A DNA stretch of 64,000 bases, taken from the NCBI GenBank assembly GCA_004764695.1, contig SMSO01000006.1, positions 201,859 to 265,858 on the forward strand. Direction: 5' to 3'. A program made the position numbers and the translations under genes. Below the pieces are notes generated by a model. The model saw only the letters and a list, made by a program, of their open reading frames with translations, searched no databases and was not told the origin of the DNA. The first letter of the stretch is position 1. Each line of letters starts with the position of its first letter. Positions 1-11,125 of this stretch are shown here, piece by piece. This DNA is from Schizochytrium sp. TIO01 (taxonomy: Eukaryota > Sar > Bigyra > Thraustochytrida > Thraustochytriidae).

Positions 1-2963
1 TTGAAAGCTGCGGTCCTTCCCTTTAGAATAAAATACGCGCCGTGACTGGATTTAGGACGTTCTAAGGTTTTCCGACAGACTCTACAAAAGTCAATTTTGC
101 AGCCAGGGGGCACTCAACTTAGCAATGTTGTTCGCGTGACCGAATACACACTACAGGTAAATAGGAAAATGAGATCACTGGTTGATGATGAATGCTAAGT
201 CGCGCTTATCTCTTGATCTTGATCGTGCGAGGGCATCATGAGTTGTAATTGTTAATAGCATTTTAGTACCTACGATGTTGATTTTATTGTATTTTTTCAT
301 TTAATTAACACAAAGTTTTAAAAAAGAAATTTATCTCTATGTACCTGTTAGCAACTTCTATCAATTAAAAAAAAAAATCAACAAGACACCCAGATAGCAG
401 GTATAGGTACTACTACGACGGAAAATAGTACGTACATATAAATTAGTCTCTTCAAAGTTTGAAGAGAATGCTCAGCAGATACAAAGAGACCACATGCCCT
501 TTCGTTTGGTTTGGAGGTCCTTCTGACAGGATGCAGGGGCCTAGGTTGCAGAGTCAGACTTCTGCATGTCAGCGGGGCCTTCACCTTCACTGGGATTGGC
601 CAAGGCCATCAAGATAGGCCATGACATGATTTGTGCAACAATAAGTTGACGAGTCGGTCTAGTGCTGAACTGAAAAGAAAGCACCCCAGGACAGTAAGCT
701 GCAAGAAAGCCAAACGCAGCTCAACTATTTATCCGCATTGCTTCGCGAACTAAACTGACCCTTCGATGTCTGGGTGGTCAAGTTTATCTTAAGATCCATT
801 CAAGCGAGGTCTTATTCAAGGCACAGCGCCTCGAATACCTGCTCCCGGGCTCTTGACCGCACGCGCCAGACTACTGCGGTGGTGTTGCACCTGCCCAGTG
901 TCGCAGTAGTAGTCAGAGCGAATTCTGCTCTCCCCCGTTGATGTGTTCAGAGTTTGCATACCTAACTTGAATGCCATGTCTGCGCTCCTTCTCTGTGAGC
1001 TGCTGCCCGTGGTCGATAATTCGTATTCGTAGCAAAGTTGTTTCGATGCATCAATCTGACGAAGATGATGATGATTATGATGCTGATGATACTGGCAAAT
1101 GGAGACCTGTCGATGCGGCACGGATACGGTATTCCAGTAAACTGAAACGCACTTGGACCAGCGAGTGCAAGTGTGGTAAGCGAAGGGTTGTCTAGTATCT
1201 CGAAGTTGGACTCGAATAAGGTTATCTAGCCAAAAGCAGCAGCTCAACAACCTGAAGAAAAGAAGGTGTGTTAGTTACTACCTTTGGAGTAACTCCAACT
1301 CATCTTCCCATATAACCTCTGTGTGCTTAGACCGCAGAAAACAGAAGAAAAGAGAAAAAAGTTTAAGTTTGCACATACACACGCACACTCACAATTGGTA
1401 GGTTAGTAGGTCTTGTACGAGTAGACAGCCATGAGTACCCGTCTCTCTTCGGGCTGGACTGAAGACTTAGCTGAGTATTGCAATGACTCTGCACTCTCAG
1501 AGGCTACTCCTAAAACTTCTTTCCTTAGCTTGAAAGTTAGCTACAGGTGTATCGTGCATAAATGAAGACTCTAGGTTGTTGATAGCTTTTACTCAGTTAA
1601 CACTGTGAGTTAGAATTTAGTAGTACTTTTTGAACGCTGATTGATCATATAAGTTCTTTCGTTGCTTTTATTATTCGAGTATTCACGAAGGTGCTACTTG
1701 TAATAAATCGTAGCTCATGAAGCGACCGAGGCTGAGATTTTCGATAATATGAGAGAAGGCAACTGAGTAATATTGGTGGCCTTAAGAGAATAGGTCTGCT
1801 TTTGCAGTACAAAGGTAACTTGAGGAACACGGGGAACTTAGTTTAAAGTTGGAGATTAATCATATAGCTTCAAGTAGTTCAAAATGTCTAATTTGTATTA
1901 TTACATAGTACTGGTTTTTAGAACTCAATTAGTAGTATGGCAATTTAAATATAATTGCGCTCGGATTAAACCGTCACGAGGACATGATTAATCTGTTACA
2001 CTTCATCACGAGGGACATAAATTAGGTCTGCAATCTGCTGGATGTCTAGAAAAACAAATCTAGATTTCTCACATCACTACAAAAAAAGCGATCATAAGAA
2101 GTCACGAAGGGAACGTTCTTTTTTTTTGTATGGTGAAAAGCTGTGTACTATTTGTTTGGCAGGGGGAGAAAAACTGAAGTCTAAAGGCTGATTACAACAA
2201 AGGAAAGGTGAAGATATATGAAGCAGTGGGTGACTCTATGTTTTAAACAAAATCGACTCGTGAGCTTAGATAGTGCATTTCTATTCAATTTAGTCAAGAA
2301 CTTGAACAGGCTCTTTAAGAAAAAAGAGAAAAGAAAAAACCCAAGTGCCTAGACTGCATATGGCCCCAGTTTATTTCATTCAAATTTGCGACTATTCACA
2401 GGTGCAGGTTGAACCTCATAAGACATGAAGAAATTCAGCAAAGCAGTCGACATCTGCCAACCAACTCGACGAATGAGAGGAAACAGCAACAAGCCCACAA
2501 CAATATAAATATTAAAATTAGGCAACAATGTATGTGTGAAAAGGATCCTCAGGGTTGTGTGCGTTAATGCTTCTAGCTTGCTATCCTGAGCCAAACTTCT
2601 TATGTAGAAATCCTCTACTACTAGTAGTATATGTTAAAAACTACATTTTTAGTATGCACCGTGGTATCCCCCCCCTGTGAACGAAGACTCCGATCTGTAG
2701 CATCACAGCTTGCAGCATTTCCAATGGTGTGTTGGTGCACTCTCTATCAGTCTTTATATATCGTCGCATTGTGCTTTCTTCATATGTGTGCTCACGAAGC
2801 TCCGCAACGAGCTAAGGTAGACTTCAAGATCTCACTTAGGCAACTAGTGGACCCAACTTTTGATCTCTCACCAGTTGACTACCACACAGTAGAATAACAA
2901 CAAACTGCAAACCTTCGTGCTCGAACTCGTCGCACTGTACAGTCTGCAATACTGTGAGACACA
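1..2963. other. Gene-free left flank
   Basis: No supported gene. The stretch is AT-rich at about 240-370 and around 2,080-2,120 and 2,320-2,345. An ATG-initiated frame of 88 codons at 2631-2897 (+) has no recognisable domain and is not called. A TTATATAT run at 2754-2761 lies about 200 bp before the ATG of the next gene and could be a distant TATA element, but this is weak. A 10-bp-arm palindrome is annotated separately at 447-467. Confidence 0.5.
447..467. repeat. Perfect inverted repeat, 10-bp arms, 1-nt centre
   Basis: TCTCTTCAAA and its exact complement TTTGAAGAGA flank a single central G. There is no gene within 2 kb. It could be a protein-binding palindrome or a cruciform-prone site; no function is visible. 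Confidence 0.6.
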
Positions 2964-4523
2964 ATGGGTGTCCGCGGTCTCACGAGGCTCACGCGCACCT
3001 ACTGTACGCCTCGACGTGTGGAGCTTGGCCCTGAGCACAGGCTGCTCTTGGATGGTCCGGGCCTGACTTTTCATCTGTATAAGGAGTTTGGTCTCGACTG
3101 GCTGGGGGGCGGTGAGCTTTCAAGCTTTGCAGATTGCGTGCGCTCTTTTGTGCAAAAACTCAAGGGGAGTGGCGTGAAGGTGGAAGCATTTTTTGATGCC
3201 ACACATGCTGTAGATCATCAAAAGTTGGAGTGCACAATACGCAGGAGACTTGACGATGTGCGGACTGTGACTAAAATTGTGACTGCAATGGATCAGGGTG
3301 AGAATCCTACAAATTTCATTCTTCCGCTCCTTGCATTTGATACCGTTCGCACCGTCCTTGTGCAAGCTGGGGTTCCTGTTTTGCAGGCAAGTGCAGTGTC
3401 AGGAATGGGCTATGAAGCGGATCCTTACATTGCCCGGGCTGCCGCAGGAGATGAGGCCGCGATTGTTCTCACCAACGACAGTGACATGATTGTTTTCGAT
3501 GCTGTATGTTCTGTGGCATTCTTCGATAATTTGGCTGTTACAGATACTGGTTTGGCGGTTGCACGTGTGTACGAGCGCAAACAAATTGCAAGCACCTTGG
3601 GTATCGACCAAGAAGACCTTCCCAAACTGGCATGCCTTACTGGAAATGACCACTCCAATGACTTAAGTCTTGGGATTTGGCACGGGAAACTCCGTCTCAA
3701 CATGTCTTCACTCAATTCTCTACGCTTTTTGGAAGCCGCAGCGGTGAGTATTCGAGACAAAGACCTTGACAAGAAGCTTGGCGAATCATGGATACAAGCC
3801 AGTCAGGATGTCTGCGCGTGGTATCGATTAAAAAAAAATGATATGGAAAATGGTCCGTTAGAAGAAAAGTTCATGAAAGCTCCATCTAAGCCATGCTACT
3901 GGTGGCCTCGGCCTGTCATTGAAAATTTTGACCACGATCTTTATGTTGCAGATATCATGCGCCCCCTTCGACTTGCCCTTGGACTTAATGTCCCAGAAAG
4001 ATGCCCTCCAAACTTTCATCTTCAAGAAATCAACTCAAAAAAGCGAGGAACGCCCCCTCCTCCTGAGGTTTTGCAAACTCTCCAAACATATTCTGAAGAG
4101 CTCATACGATCTCGAGATGCAAACAAGATCATTCAAATTGCTCATCTCTGTTTACATGTATCAAGATGCAAACATTCCAAGCTAGCAGACTTCGCAAACT
4201 GTCAGTCCTGTATCACGCATCATGAATATCATCGCCTTAGAGCTCTTTGGCCTTCTCTTCTTAGCAGCGATATCAGCGATATCACCAATGTAGGAGCAGA
4301 AACAAGCGGCAAGAAAATCAGACACAATGTTCATCAAAATCGTTATTCTAAACACGACGGAAATAGTAAATCTACACACCTTGCCCGTTCACGAGCTTCG
4401 TCTCTATCAAGCCTTATGCAAGGTGTTATTCATACTGTATTTGTAGCGAACCCGGGATATCATGACATAGTTCCCTTGGAGTTGCTCTTCAATTCTTCAC
4501 AACTTAACTCTCAGCTTCACTGA
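2964..4523 (+). CDS. Asteroid-like XPG/PIN-domain nuclease-fold protein
   Basis: 519 aa, single exon, ATG in good context (ACAATGG). The N-terminus MGVRGLTRL matches the MG(I/V)RGLT start typical of Asteroid (ASTE1) and related members of the FEN1/XPG structure-specific nuclease superfamily. Acidic residues fall at the places expected for a PIN/XPG metal site: D30 in LLLDG, D78 in EAFFDAT, E151 and D153 in GYEADPYIA, D172 and D174 in LTNDSDMIVF, and D229 in LTGND. The GYEAD block replaces the EAEAQC block of true FEN1 and XPG, which favours Asteroid over a replicative or repair flap nuclease. The C-terminal half (about 250-519) has no domain I recognise and ends in a basic, Ser/His/Asn-rich tail. 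Activity on DNA or RNA is plausible because the acidic residues persist, but many Asteroid relatives are uncharacterised. The last 7 bases of the gene overlap the end of the convergent TPR gene. Confidence 0.85.
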   Translation: MGVRGLTRLTRTYCTPRRVELGPEHRLLLDGPGLTFHLYKEFGLDWLGGGELSSFADCVRSFVQKLKGSGVKVEAFFDATHAVDHQKLECTIRRRLDDVRTVTKIVTAMDQGENPTNFILPLLAFDTVRTVLVQAGVPVLQASAVSGMGYEADPYIARAAAGDEAAIVLTNDSDMIVFDAVCSVAFFDNLAVTDTGLAVARVYERKQIASTLGIDQEDLPKLACLTGNDHSNDLSLGIWHGKLRLNMSSLNSLRFLEAAAVSIRDKDLDKKLGESWIQASQDVCAWYRLKKNDMENGPLEEKFMKAPSKPCYWWPRPVIENFDHDLYVADIMRPLRLALGLNVPERCPPNFHLQEINSKKRGTPPPPEVLQTLQTYSEELIRSRDANKIIQIAHLCLHVSRCKHSKLADFANCQSCITHHEYHRLRALWPSLLSSDISDITNVGAETSGKKIRHNVHQNRYSKHDGNSKSTHLARSRASSLSSLMQGVIHTVFVANPGYHDIVPLELLFNSSQLNSQLH

Positions 4524-7500
4524 ATAACCTGGTCAAGTATTTGACTATCACCATGAGCAGCTTGCAAGTGTGCAAGAGCCATAGCTGCGGCTTCATTGTC
4601 TGGATCTAGGGCCAAGGCTCGTCGGAAGTGAATCCCTGCCTCACGAATATGACCACGGCTAAAGGAGATTACTCCAAGGTTATTCTCTGCACCAGAAGCA
4701 TGCGACGGAAAACCCTCTGTAACAATCTCATACAAATTCGCTGCTTCTACAAACTGACTTGTTCGAAAGTATGCATTGGCCAAGTCCATCAGCGTACGTG
4801 GATCCCGTACCTTGCTCCGCAAAACCTTCTTAGCAGGCAACGTATCCACAACATCTAATACTGAATTGTTCAAGTGCAGCAAGAGGACCTTGCGAAAAAC
4901 ACGAACAGCTTCTTCGTGTTGACCGGACTCCGCCACAATCTCGCCCAAAAGTCGCATGGCCTCAAATTCTTTAGGAAAGTCACGCAATAGTCGCACCGCA
5001 AGACCCACTCGGTTTGTCATACGGTAAATGCGTGCCAACTGGCATGCCAAAACAGGGCGAAGACCTCCGCCATCAGGCTCTTGACTGCGGCCTTCATCCA
5101 ACGCCTTGAGAGCCGAGCGAGCGTGAACGAGGGCAACATCTGAGCGCCCCAGCTCAGCATTTGCATAGGCAAGGTTTACTCGAGCACTCTGTTTGCATAA
5201 GTCTACTCGATCAGCACGTTCATCACACATCACCAAAACCTTGTCAAGGCGGAGCACGGCACGCTTAAACTCGCCTTGTTTGATCAAAGCAGCACCGAGG
5301 TTATTGGAAGCCCCTATGTGGTTTTCTAGAGAAGGATGCTCGAGCAGATTAACAGCAGCTGTAAAGTGACCCAAATGAAACTCTAGACTGCCGCGAGCGT
5401 AGCGAACCTGTGACATTTGTGCTGCATTGAGAAATAGCTTTTCCATGAGCAAGCTGTATACTTCTGCAGCTTCCATTGTCTTACCTTCTCGTTGCAAAAT
5501 GTCCGCATATTCTAGAAACCCATCAGGAACACAATATTGGACTTGCAATTTGTGGTTATTTGGTATTGAACGTAAGCTTTGGACAGCTTGGTCAAAATTT
5601 ACTGTTGCAGTCCTTCTACTTACATCCGTGTCAGAATAAAGCTCAAGGTGTCCTTTCGCAGCTAGCACGCATGCAGACCGAGAAGCATCCGCATTGGTGG
5701 AAGGTGCTGCAAGAGCCGTAGTCAATGCAAAGGATGCAGACTGCAGCTGTTTAGACTGCAGGAGAACCCAGATAGGACCTGCAGTAGAGCTTGCCATGGA
5801 AAAATGTCTAGCAACAAGTGCCTGCACACGTGGGATCATGGACTGTGTCACAGTGCTGAGGCTACTTTGGCAAGACCAAGCAGCCACCATATGCATTTCT
5901 TCTTGTTCATGGTCACTTAATGCACCAAATCTACCGGACGATAACGCCCACCAAGCATGAATAGCAGCTGCCTTGTGCCTCATTTGGCGCCACCGGATGC
6001 GAGCAAGTTGAATGTGCAGACCTCCCAGTGTTGGGGACATATAAGAGAGTTGCATGGATTGTTTCCCGCCAACGAGATACTCAGCAATCAATAAATGAGC
6101 AGCAAACGCATCTTGCTCGGTATCACTGGTCTTAAGGTATTCCTCAAATTCTAGACTTAAGGCAGCGCCTAGAACCTCAAGGGCTTTGCTTTCTAGTACG
6201 CTGAAGTGATCGTAATTACCATTAATAATATTCTCTCTGATCAAGATCTGACCTCGGGCGAGGGCAATGACACTATGCTTGCTGCTGTACTGTTCTGCAA
6301 GCTGCAAGAAATTATGTCCCACTGATGGGTGCTGCAGTGCTTGTGACAACGCATACACACGTTCAGCCTGCGATGAAATTGATGAGATAGCTTCTAACGC
6401 TCTTGGGACATCTTCCTTGGCTGATGCTAGCTCGCAAGCATAGTCAGCAGCGCCAGAGGCCTTGGAGCGCACGGCCAAAATTTTGGCAATTTTCGATTGC
6501 TCACCTTTCATTGATTTAGCAGCTTGAAGAGCGTCATCAAATAGACCGCGCTCCATTAGCTCATCAATTTTTTGTGGTCTGAGGCGCGCAGCTTCGTCTT
6601 CCTGCCCTAATCTCAATAAGACACGTCTAAGATGTAAGTCGTTCAACTCTGAATCATCGCCGGATACCCTTGCAAACCACAAGGCTGGACCAAGTTGCCC
6701 ATTGAGTGCAAATACCATACTGAGTTCTCTCAGCGCTGCTTTCCCTGCCCCTTCGTCAATAGCATCGACGAGTAAATCTGATGCATCTTGCGCGCGTCCA
6801 AGGCGACGCAACACACTCCCTAAATGCAGCAAGACTCTTGCATGCATGGCATCAATTGACTCAAACGCCCAGTTCCAAGGATACTTTTCCAGATTTACAA
6901 CAAGTTCATTTCGTGCGTGTTTGGCTTTGCTGCGTTGAGCGTATGAGGTAAATGTTAAAGTGCGAGTAAGGTATTCTGCAACAACCTCAAGATCCTCAGG
7001 TTCGTATTCTTCATGAGCCTTTGCAAAGCGGTAGAACGTATCAGCTGCACCACGAGTCATATTATTGGAAACACAATGGATCGCCTCACTGAATGCCTCA
7101 TGAACTTGGGAAAGTGATGCCCGGGGGCGCCGTGCCGAAAGTTCCGCACCAAGTGCATGAAAAGCGGCCGATTCGTGGGGGTGTTGATCAGTTGCTCGGC
7201 GTAAAAGGCTAAGGCGCTTGTCCTCCCCTTCGGCATGGGCAGCCCAAAGGAGGGCACGCAAATGAGCCGGGTGGTTGGGATCAAGGCGAGCAAGAGCCTG
7301 ATTGAAACTATACACTGCACGCTGGCGGTTTCCTAATGTCAGGAGTGCGATACCTAGTTCTACATGAGCAGCAGGGACGAGAGGGGAGTAGTCATGCGCA
7401 ACCACATGTTCAAAGCAGTCCACAGCGACTTCAAGCAACTGTTGCGAAGCAAACATAAGCCCAAGGCTCATCAGGCCGCCAACGTCATGCGAAATTGGAA

Positions 7501-10500
7501 CGCCTTCCTTCGCTGCGAGAGCCACACGGGATTCTGAAAGAGTGGATGATTCACGTGAAGAAATCGTTCGGTTAGACGTAGTCCGGGTCACAATCGTTCT
7601 ACCAGGCGTAGTAGGCGGAGTCGACTTCCAAGACTGGGGCACAGGCAACCGCGGGCCTTGCACAGGAAGACCAATAAGAGTTTCAGTTATGCTAGTGAGA
7701 CGCGAAGCCTCAAGTTCATGCTCCTTTGCTAGGGCGGGCTGTCCTTGGGCAGCTAACAGGAGAGCGAGGCTACGATGCACGATAGAATTAAGTGGGTCCA
7801 ATAATTTGGCTTCGTTAAGGAGTTCAAGAGAGCGTTCCGGTTCACCACGACGAACTTGCACCGTGGCAAGGTCGATACGAGCTTCCAAAGCCACGTCATC
7901 GTCATTGTCAGATGCTTTAAGCTCTGCAAGAGTGATCGCAGTATTTAAACTATCCTCAGCCTGATCAAGCTGCTCCAAGCGTGCTTGAGCACGACCAGTA
8001 AGTAAATGTGTAGCAGCATGCTTGGGGTTGAGATGATGAGCAGCTGCAAAGCTCTCCAAGGCTCGGTGAATCCGACCAGCATCCATATGTAGCTTCCCAA
8101 GGGCCAACAAGCAGTCCAGACAGGTTGGCTCGGCGCGCAGAGCACGCTGCCAAGCCGTCACAGCAACAGTGTCCGAGGCAGAAGACCTTGCGAGGGCCTT
8201 CATGGGCGCTGGGTTGCGTGGCCATAAGCGAACTGCGGCTTGAAGTACAGCGCCTGCCTCAACAGGCAACTTTGCTTCATTGAGAGCCTCTGCAGCTTCC
8301 AGATGTAGATCAACGCTTCCAAGGTTGTTTTCGTATTGTCCTTGGAAAGCGGTCCAAAAGAATTCTGCTGCTTCGCTAGAGCGACCCAAAGCAACGAGTG
8401 TTCGGGCTAAGCCAATATTACTCTGCACATCAATTTGGTTGATTTGAACAGCTGAGCGAAATGATTCAAGGGCTTTACTGAGGTTATCAACAGAGAGTGA
8501 GGTTCTGCCCTGGCCCACCAGAGCACGCAGACGCATAGATGAACTTCCTTCATTCCCTGCACTCATTAAGCTTTCAACCTGACTAAAGATTTTGTTGGCA
8601 TCCTCAAATGCACCTTGTGCAAGTTTCACCTCACCCATCAAAAGTAAAATTGATCCTTGGAGCTCTTGCTGCTTTTCCTGTTTTAACAAGGGTGCCAACT
8701 CTCTGTCGACAACCTCAGCAGCTTCACGCAAACGACCTTGCCCAAGAAGAGCTTTCGCGAAAAGCACTCGTGAGAAGGTCTGATCCGCAGTCTGCGCTGA
8801 GATCAGCCCAGTCTTGGCTTTTGAAGGGTCTTGACCTTTTACACGAGTTTTTGTGGCCGCTGGTGTAGGGTGCGCAGAGATAGTGCCAAATTCTAGAGTT
8901 TTTGCAGCCTCCTCAACGCGATTAACTTCAAGAAGGGCCTTGGCAAGGTCGATTCGCGCTTCCAGTGCTGTTTTGTCCAGCCAAACGGCTTGCTGGAAAT
9001 GCGTAATAGCACGGCGCATTAGATTATCAGCCTCAAGTTTGGAGATATGAGCATCGGATGAGCCTTCCAAAAACTCATGCCGTAGAATATAGCTCCTAGC
9101 ACGCAAGACGCGAGCAAGGTGGAGATGTGCTGGTGCCGAATTGGGGAAAAGTTTCACAGCTCTGGACAAACTCCGTGCTGCACCTTCCCACTCCTGGCGT
9201 TCGGCAAGCAATGCGCCCACACGGATCATAACGTGTGTATCATTGCAGCCTGCAGAGATCGCCCGTTGAAGGTGCACAAGCACCATTTGGGACAAGATTC
9301 CCGCTGGTATATTTTCATCAACGTCGTGGAAAGTCGTCGACGGTTGAACAGGGCCTCCACCAGTTGACAACTTTTTTAATAATGTAGTTGTTGTTGCAGA
9401 TGGTGATCCTGCAGATTTAACTCGTGCCATATACCCCTTCATGTGTTTGCTGGGTTCGTCGGATGGTGTCTCAGAGAATGTGAGAAGGGCATCGTAGCTA
9501 AGCCCCAGGCCGCGATTGGCTTCGAGTGAATATGGTGCTTCTTTAAGCACACGCGCGAATATTTCTGCGGCCTCGCGCGCCAGGCCTCGTTCGAAGGCAA
9601 TCCGTGCTGTTGTTGTGCCAACATAAACACGAAAGTCGACCTCTTCCCATGGTGGGGATCTTGAGAAGCTGTGATCATACAGTTCTTGAAATGCCTCTTG
9701 GGCCCTCGGTTTATCGCCCACCCTGAGCAGCGCCTCTGCTCGGATGCACATGACCCAACGAGCAGCTTTGGAGTTCTGCACTGCGTACATTTCCTGCTGT
9801 CTGGCTTGGGCTTCCTGTGCTAGGGCCCGGCGAGAGTTTTGACATGCAATTGATTTCGCTTCCGAGTTTGAAGCTTCGTCTAATAACCTCGTCTTCGTGG
9901 TGGCATAATTAGCAGGTGGGGTTGAGGCATTCCCATTGCGATAATCTCCACTCTTTATTGGTATCTTGGATGCGGAGGCCACCAGTGTTTGAAAATGCTG
10001 TGCGCTCCTGAGGGCCTCTGCCCACGCTTGATCTGCCTCTGCCCGGAGAGTCCTCAAAAGCTCAGACTCTGCGCCCTCGAGTCTCTCGACTTGCCTCATC
10101 CACACCTCAAGCATATTCATGGCCTCCTCTTCGCCGCCTTCCCAATGCGGTTCTTGAATATTTTGGTCCTTCTGCTGCGAATTCTCATCAGTTTGTTGAT
10201 CATTCTGTTGATCGTTTTGATATGCTTGAACAATTTCATCTTCAAAACGGTTTTCATAAATCTGATTATTTTGCTTGGTTTGAGGTGATTTCTTCGAATT
10301 GTTCTTATTCTGTAGTTGATCGTGCTGCTTTGCATCATCATAAGAAGCGTCCCGCCCTTCTCCTTCGCTGCGTTCAAGCCTGCGCTGCCATCTTTGCGAC
10401 CTCGCTCTCGCCGCGTTTTCCGCAGCTCGGAGTTCTTTCCCGGGTGCCGGCGTCTGTGCCGCAAGTAGGATCCCGCCTCGAAATTGTTCCGCTTCCGCTC

Positions 10501-10708
10501 GAGCCTGAGTGGCGGTCAGCGCAAGCGAGAGTAGCACCAGTGCAAGCCGCAGGGCGCTGCTGCCCCGCATCCCCATGCGCCATGGCCATGACGCCGCCAT
10601 GCCTGATGCCGCCGCAGAGTCCGAGTCGCGGCGCTGCCCCCGGCTGCGTACACGCCGCTTCGATCTCGGTCTTGCACGCGCTCGCGCCAAGAGGTCCTCG
10701 CCCTGCAT
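4517..10708 (-). CDS. Giant tetratricopeptide-repeat protein with N-terminal signal sequence
   Basis: 2,063 aa in one uninterrupted frame. From about residue 310 to the end it is almost entirely degenerate 34-residue TPR helices; the last two units (about 1,975-2,045, with ANAYFRTSQFVEAANLYE and NNLGVISFSRGHIREAG) are the clearest. A hydrophobic signal (SALRLALVLLSLALTATQARA, about residues 51-71) is followed by a Q/N/K-rich, probably disordered segment (about 128-190) and an acidic GGEEE stretch. Two starts are possible: ATG at 10708 (GCCGCCATG context) would place 46 Arg-rich residues before the signal, giving a signal anchor; ATG at 10600 (Met37, G at -3 and +4) gives a conventional cleavable signal peptide. 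The first is reported; the second looks more natural for secretion. No catalytic domain is seen, so it is probably a scaffold in the ER, Golgi or outside the cell. I cannot assign it to a named family. Confidence 0.85.
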   Translation of the reverse strand: MQGEDLLARARARPRSKRRVRSRGQRRDSDSAAASGMAASWPWRMGMRGSSALRLALVLLSLALTATQARAEAEQFRGGILLAAQTPAPGKELRAAENAARARSQRWQRRLERSEGEGRDASYDDAKQHDQLQNKNNSKKSPQTKQNNQIYENRFEDEIVQAYQNDQQNDQQTDENSQQKDQNIQEPHWEGGEEEAMNMLEVWMRQVERLEGAESELLRTLRAEADQAWAEALRSAQHFQTLVASASKIPIKSGDYRNGNASTPPANYATTKTRLLDEASNSEAKSIACQNSRRALAQEAQARQQEMYAVQNSKAARWVMCIRAEALLRVGDKPRAQEAFQELYDHSFSRSPPWEEVDFRVYVGTTTARIAFERGLAREAAEIFARVLKEAPYSLEANRGLGLSYDALLTFSETPSDEPSKHMKGYMARVKSAGSPSATTTTLLKKLSTGGGPVQPSTTFHDVDENIPAGILSQMVLVHLQRAISAGCNDTHVMIRVGALLAERQEWEGAARSLSRAVKLFPNSAPAHLHLARVLRARSYILRHEFLEGSSDAHISKLEADNLMRRAITHFQQAVWLDKTALEARIDLAKALLEVNRVEEAAKTLEFGTISAHPTPAATKTRVKGQDPSKAKTGLISAQTADQTFSRVLFAKALLGQGRLREAAEVVDRELAPLLKQEKQQELQGSILLLMGEVKLAQGAFEDANKIFSQVESLMSAGNEGSSSMRLRALVGQGRTSLSVDNLSKALESFRSAVQINQIDVQSNIGLARTLVALGRSSEAAEFFWTAFQGQYENNLGSVDLHLEAAEALNEAKLPVEAGAVLQAAVRLWPRNPAPMKALARSSASDTVAVTAWQRALRAEPTCLDCLLALGKLHMDAGRIHRALESFAAAHHLNPKHAATHLLTGRAQARLEQLDQAEDSLNTAITLAELKASDNDDDVALEARIDLATVQVRRGEPERSLELLNEAKLLDPLNSIVHRSLALLLAAQGQPALAKEHELEASRLTSITETLIGLPVQGPRLPVPQSWKSTPPTTPGRTIVTRTTSNRTISSRESSTLSESRVALAAKEGVPISHDVGGLMSLGLMFASQQLLEVAVDCFEHVVAHDYSPLVPAAHVELGIALLTLGNRQRAVYSFNQALARLDPNHPAHLRALLWAAHAEGEDKRLSLLRRATDQHPHESAAFHALGAELSARRPRASLSQVHEAFSEAIHCVSNNMTRGAADTFYRFAKAHEEYEPEDLEVVAEYLTRTLTFTSYAQRSKAKHARNELVVNLEKYPWNWAFESIDAMHARVLLHLGSVLRRLGRAQDASDLLVDAIDEGAGKAALRELSMVFALNGQLGPALWFARVSGDDSELNDLHLRRVLLRLGQEDEAARLRPQKIDELMERGLFDDALQAAKSMKGEQSKIAKILAVRSKASGAADYACELASAKEDVPRALEAISSISSQAERVYALSQALQHPSVGHNFLQLAEQYSSKHSVIALARGQILIRENIINGNYDHFSVLESKALEVLGAALSLEFEEYLKTSDTEQDAFAAHLLIAEYLVGGKQSMQLSYMSPTLGGLHIQLARIRWRQMRHKAAAIHAWWALSSGRFGALSDHEQEEMHMVAAWSCQSSLSTVTQSMIPRVQALVARHFSMASSTAGPIWVLLQSKQLQSASFALTTALAAPSTNADASRSACVLAAKGHLELYSDTDVSRRTATVNFDQAVQSLRSIPNNHKLQVQYCVPDGFLEYADILQREGKTMEAAEVYSLLMEKLFLNAAQMSQVRYARGSLEFHLGHFTAAVNLLEHPSLENHIGASNNLGAALIKQGEFKRAVLRLDKVLVMCDERADRVDLCKQSARVNLAYANAELGRSDVALVHARSALKALDEGRSQEPDGGGLRPVLACQLARIYRMTNRVGLAVRLLRDFPKEFEAMRLLGEIVAESGQHEEAVRVFRKVLLLHLNNSVLDVVDTLPAKKVLRSKVRDPRTLMDLANAYFRTSQFVEAANLYEIVTEGFPSHASGAENNLGVISFSRGHIREAGIHFRRALALDPDNEAAAMALAHLQAAHGDSQILDQVIQ

Positions 10709-10927
10709 GGCGGCGGCCTCGACGCGCTGGCTTGGTCAACCAAGGCGGAGGCAGCGCGGGTTTGAATTGATTCAATACTTGATTTATCCCTTCATCTCTT
10801 CTTCTTCTTTGCGTGTTACCTCTTCTACCAAAGCGCGCCTCCATAAGCAAGATCACTCACTCGCTAGTATGTACCTCTTGGACTTAGCACCTGCCTACCA
10901 GGGACTACCATGCGGATACGCACCTAG

Positions 10928-10932
<5 letters not shown>

Positions 10933-10958
<26 letters not shown>
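10933..10958. repeat. (CT)n dinucleotide tract
   Basis: About 13 near-perfect CT units lie directly before the GTTT array, some 230 bp upstream of the TPR gene start (minus strand). It reads as GA repeats in the sense of that gene and could be promoter-associated. Confidence 0.8.
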
Positions 10959-10961
10959 GTC

Positions 10962-11051
10962 TTTGTTTGTTTGTTTGTTTGTTTGTTTGTTTGTTTGTTT
11001 GTTTGTTTGTTTGTTTGTTTGTTTGTTTGTTTGTTTGTTTGTTTGTTTGTT
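10962..11051. repeat. (GTTT)n tetranucleotide microsatellite
   Basis: About 22 uninterrupted TTTG/GTTT units over 90 bp. The apparent frames through it (repeating CLFV on + and NKQT on -) are artefacts of the repeat. It sits about 250 bp upstream of the TPR gene start. Confidence 0.95.
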
Positions 11052-11125
11052 AATTTCTTTCCAACAAAACCATTCTGCGTCGTTCATTCACTGATTGTCT
11101 CTGCGGCATATCCAGAAAGACTGAC

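Noticed and set aside
816-1250. Overlapping frames on both strands, one with DEDDDDYDADD
   Set aside because: The minus frame lacks an ATG at its start and neither frame shows a domain; the acidic run comes from a GATGAT repeat.
2631-2897. 88-codon ATG frame on + before the Asteroid-like gene
   Set aside because: No domain, no clear signal and Cys-rich random-looking composition; it ends 67 bp before the next ATG and may only be leader sequence.
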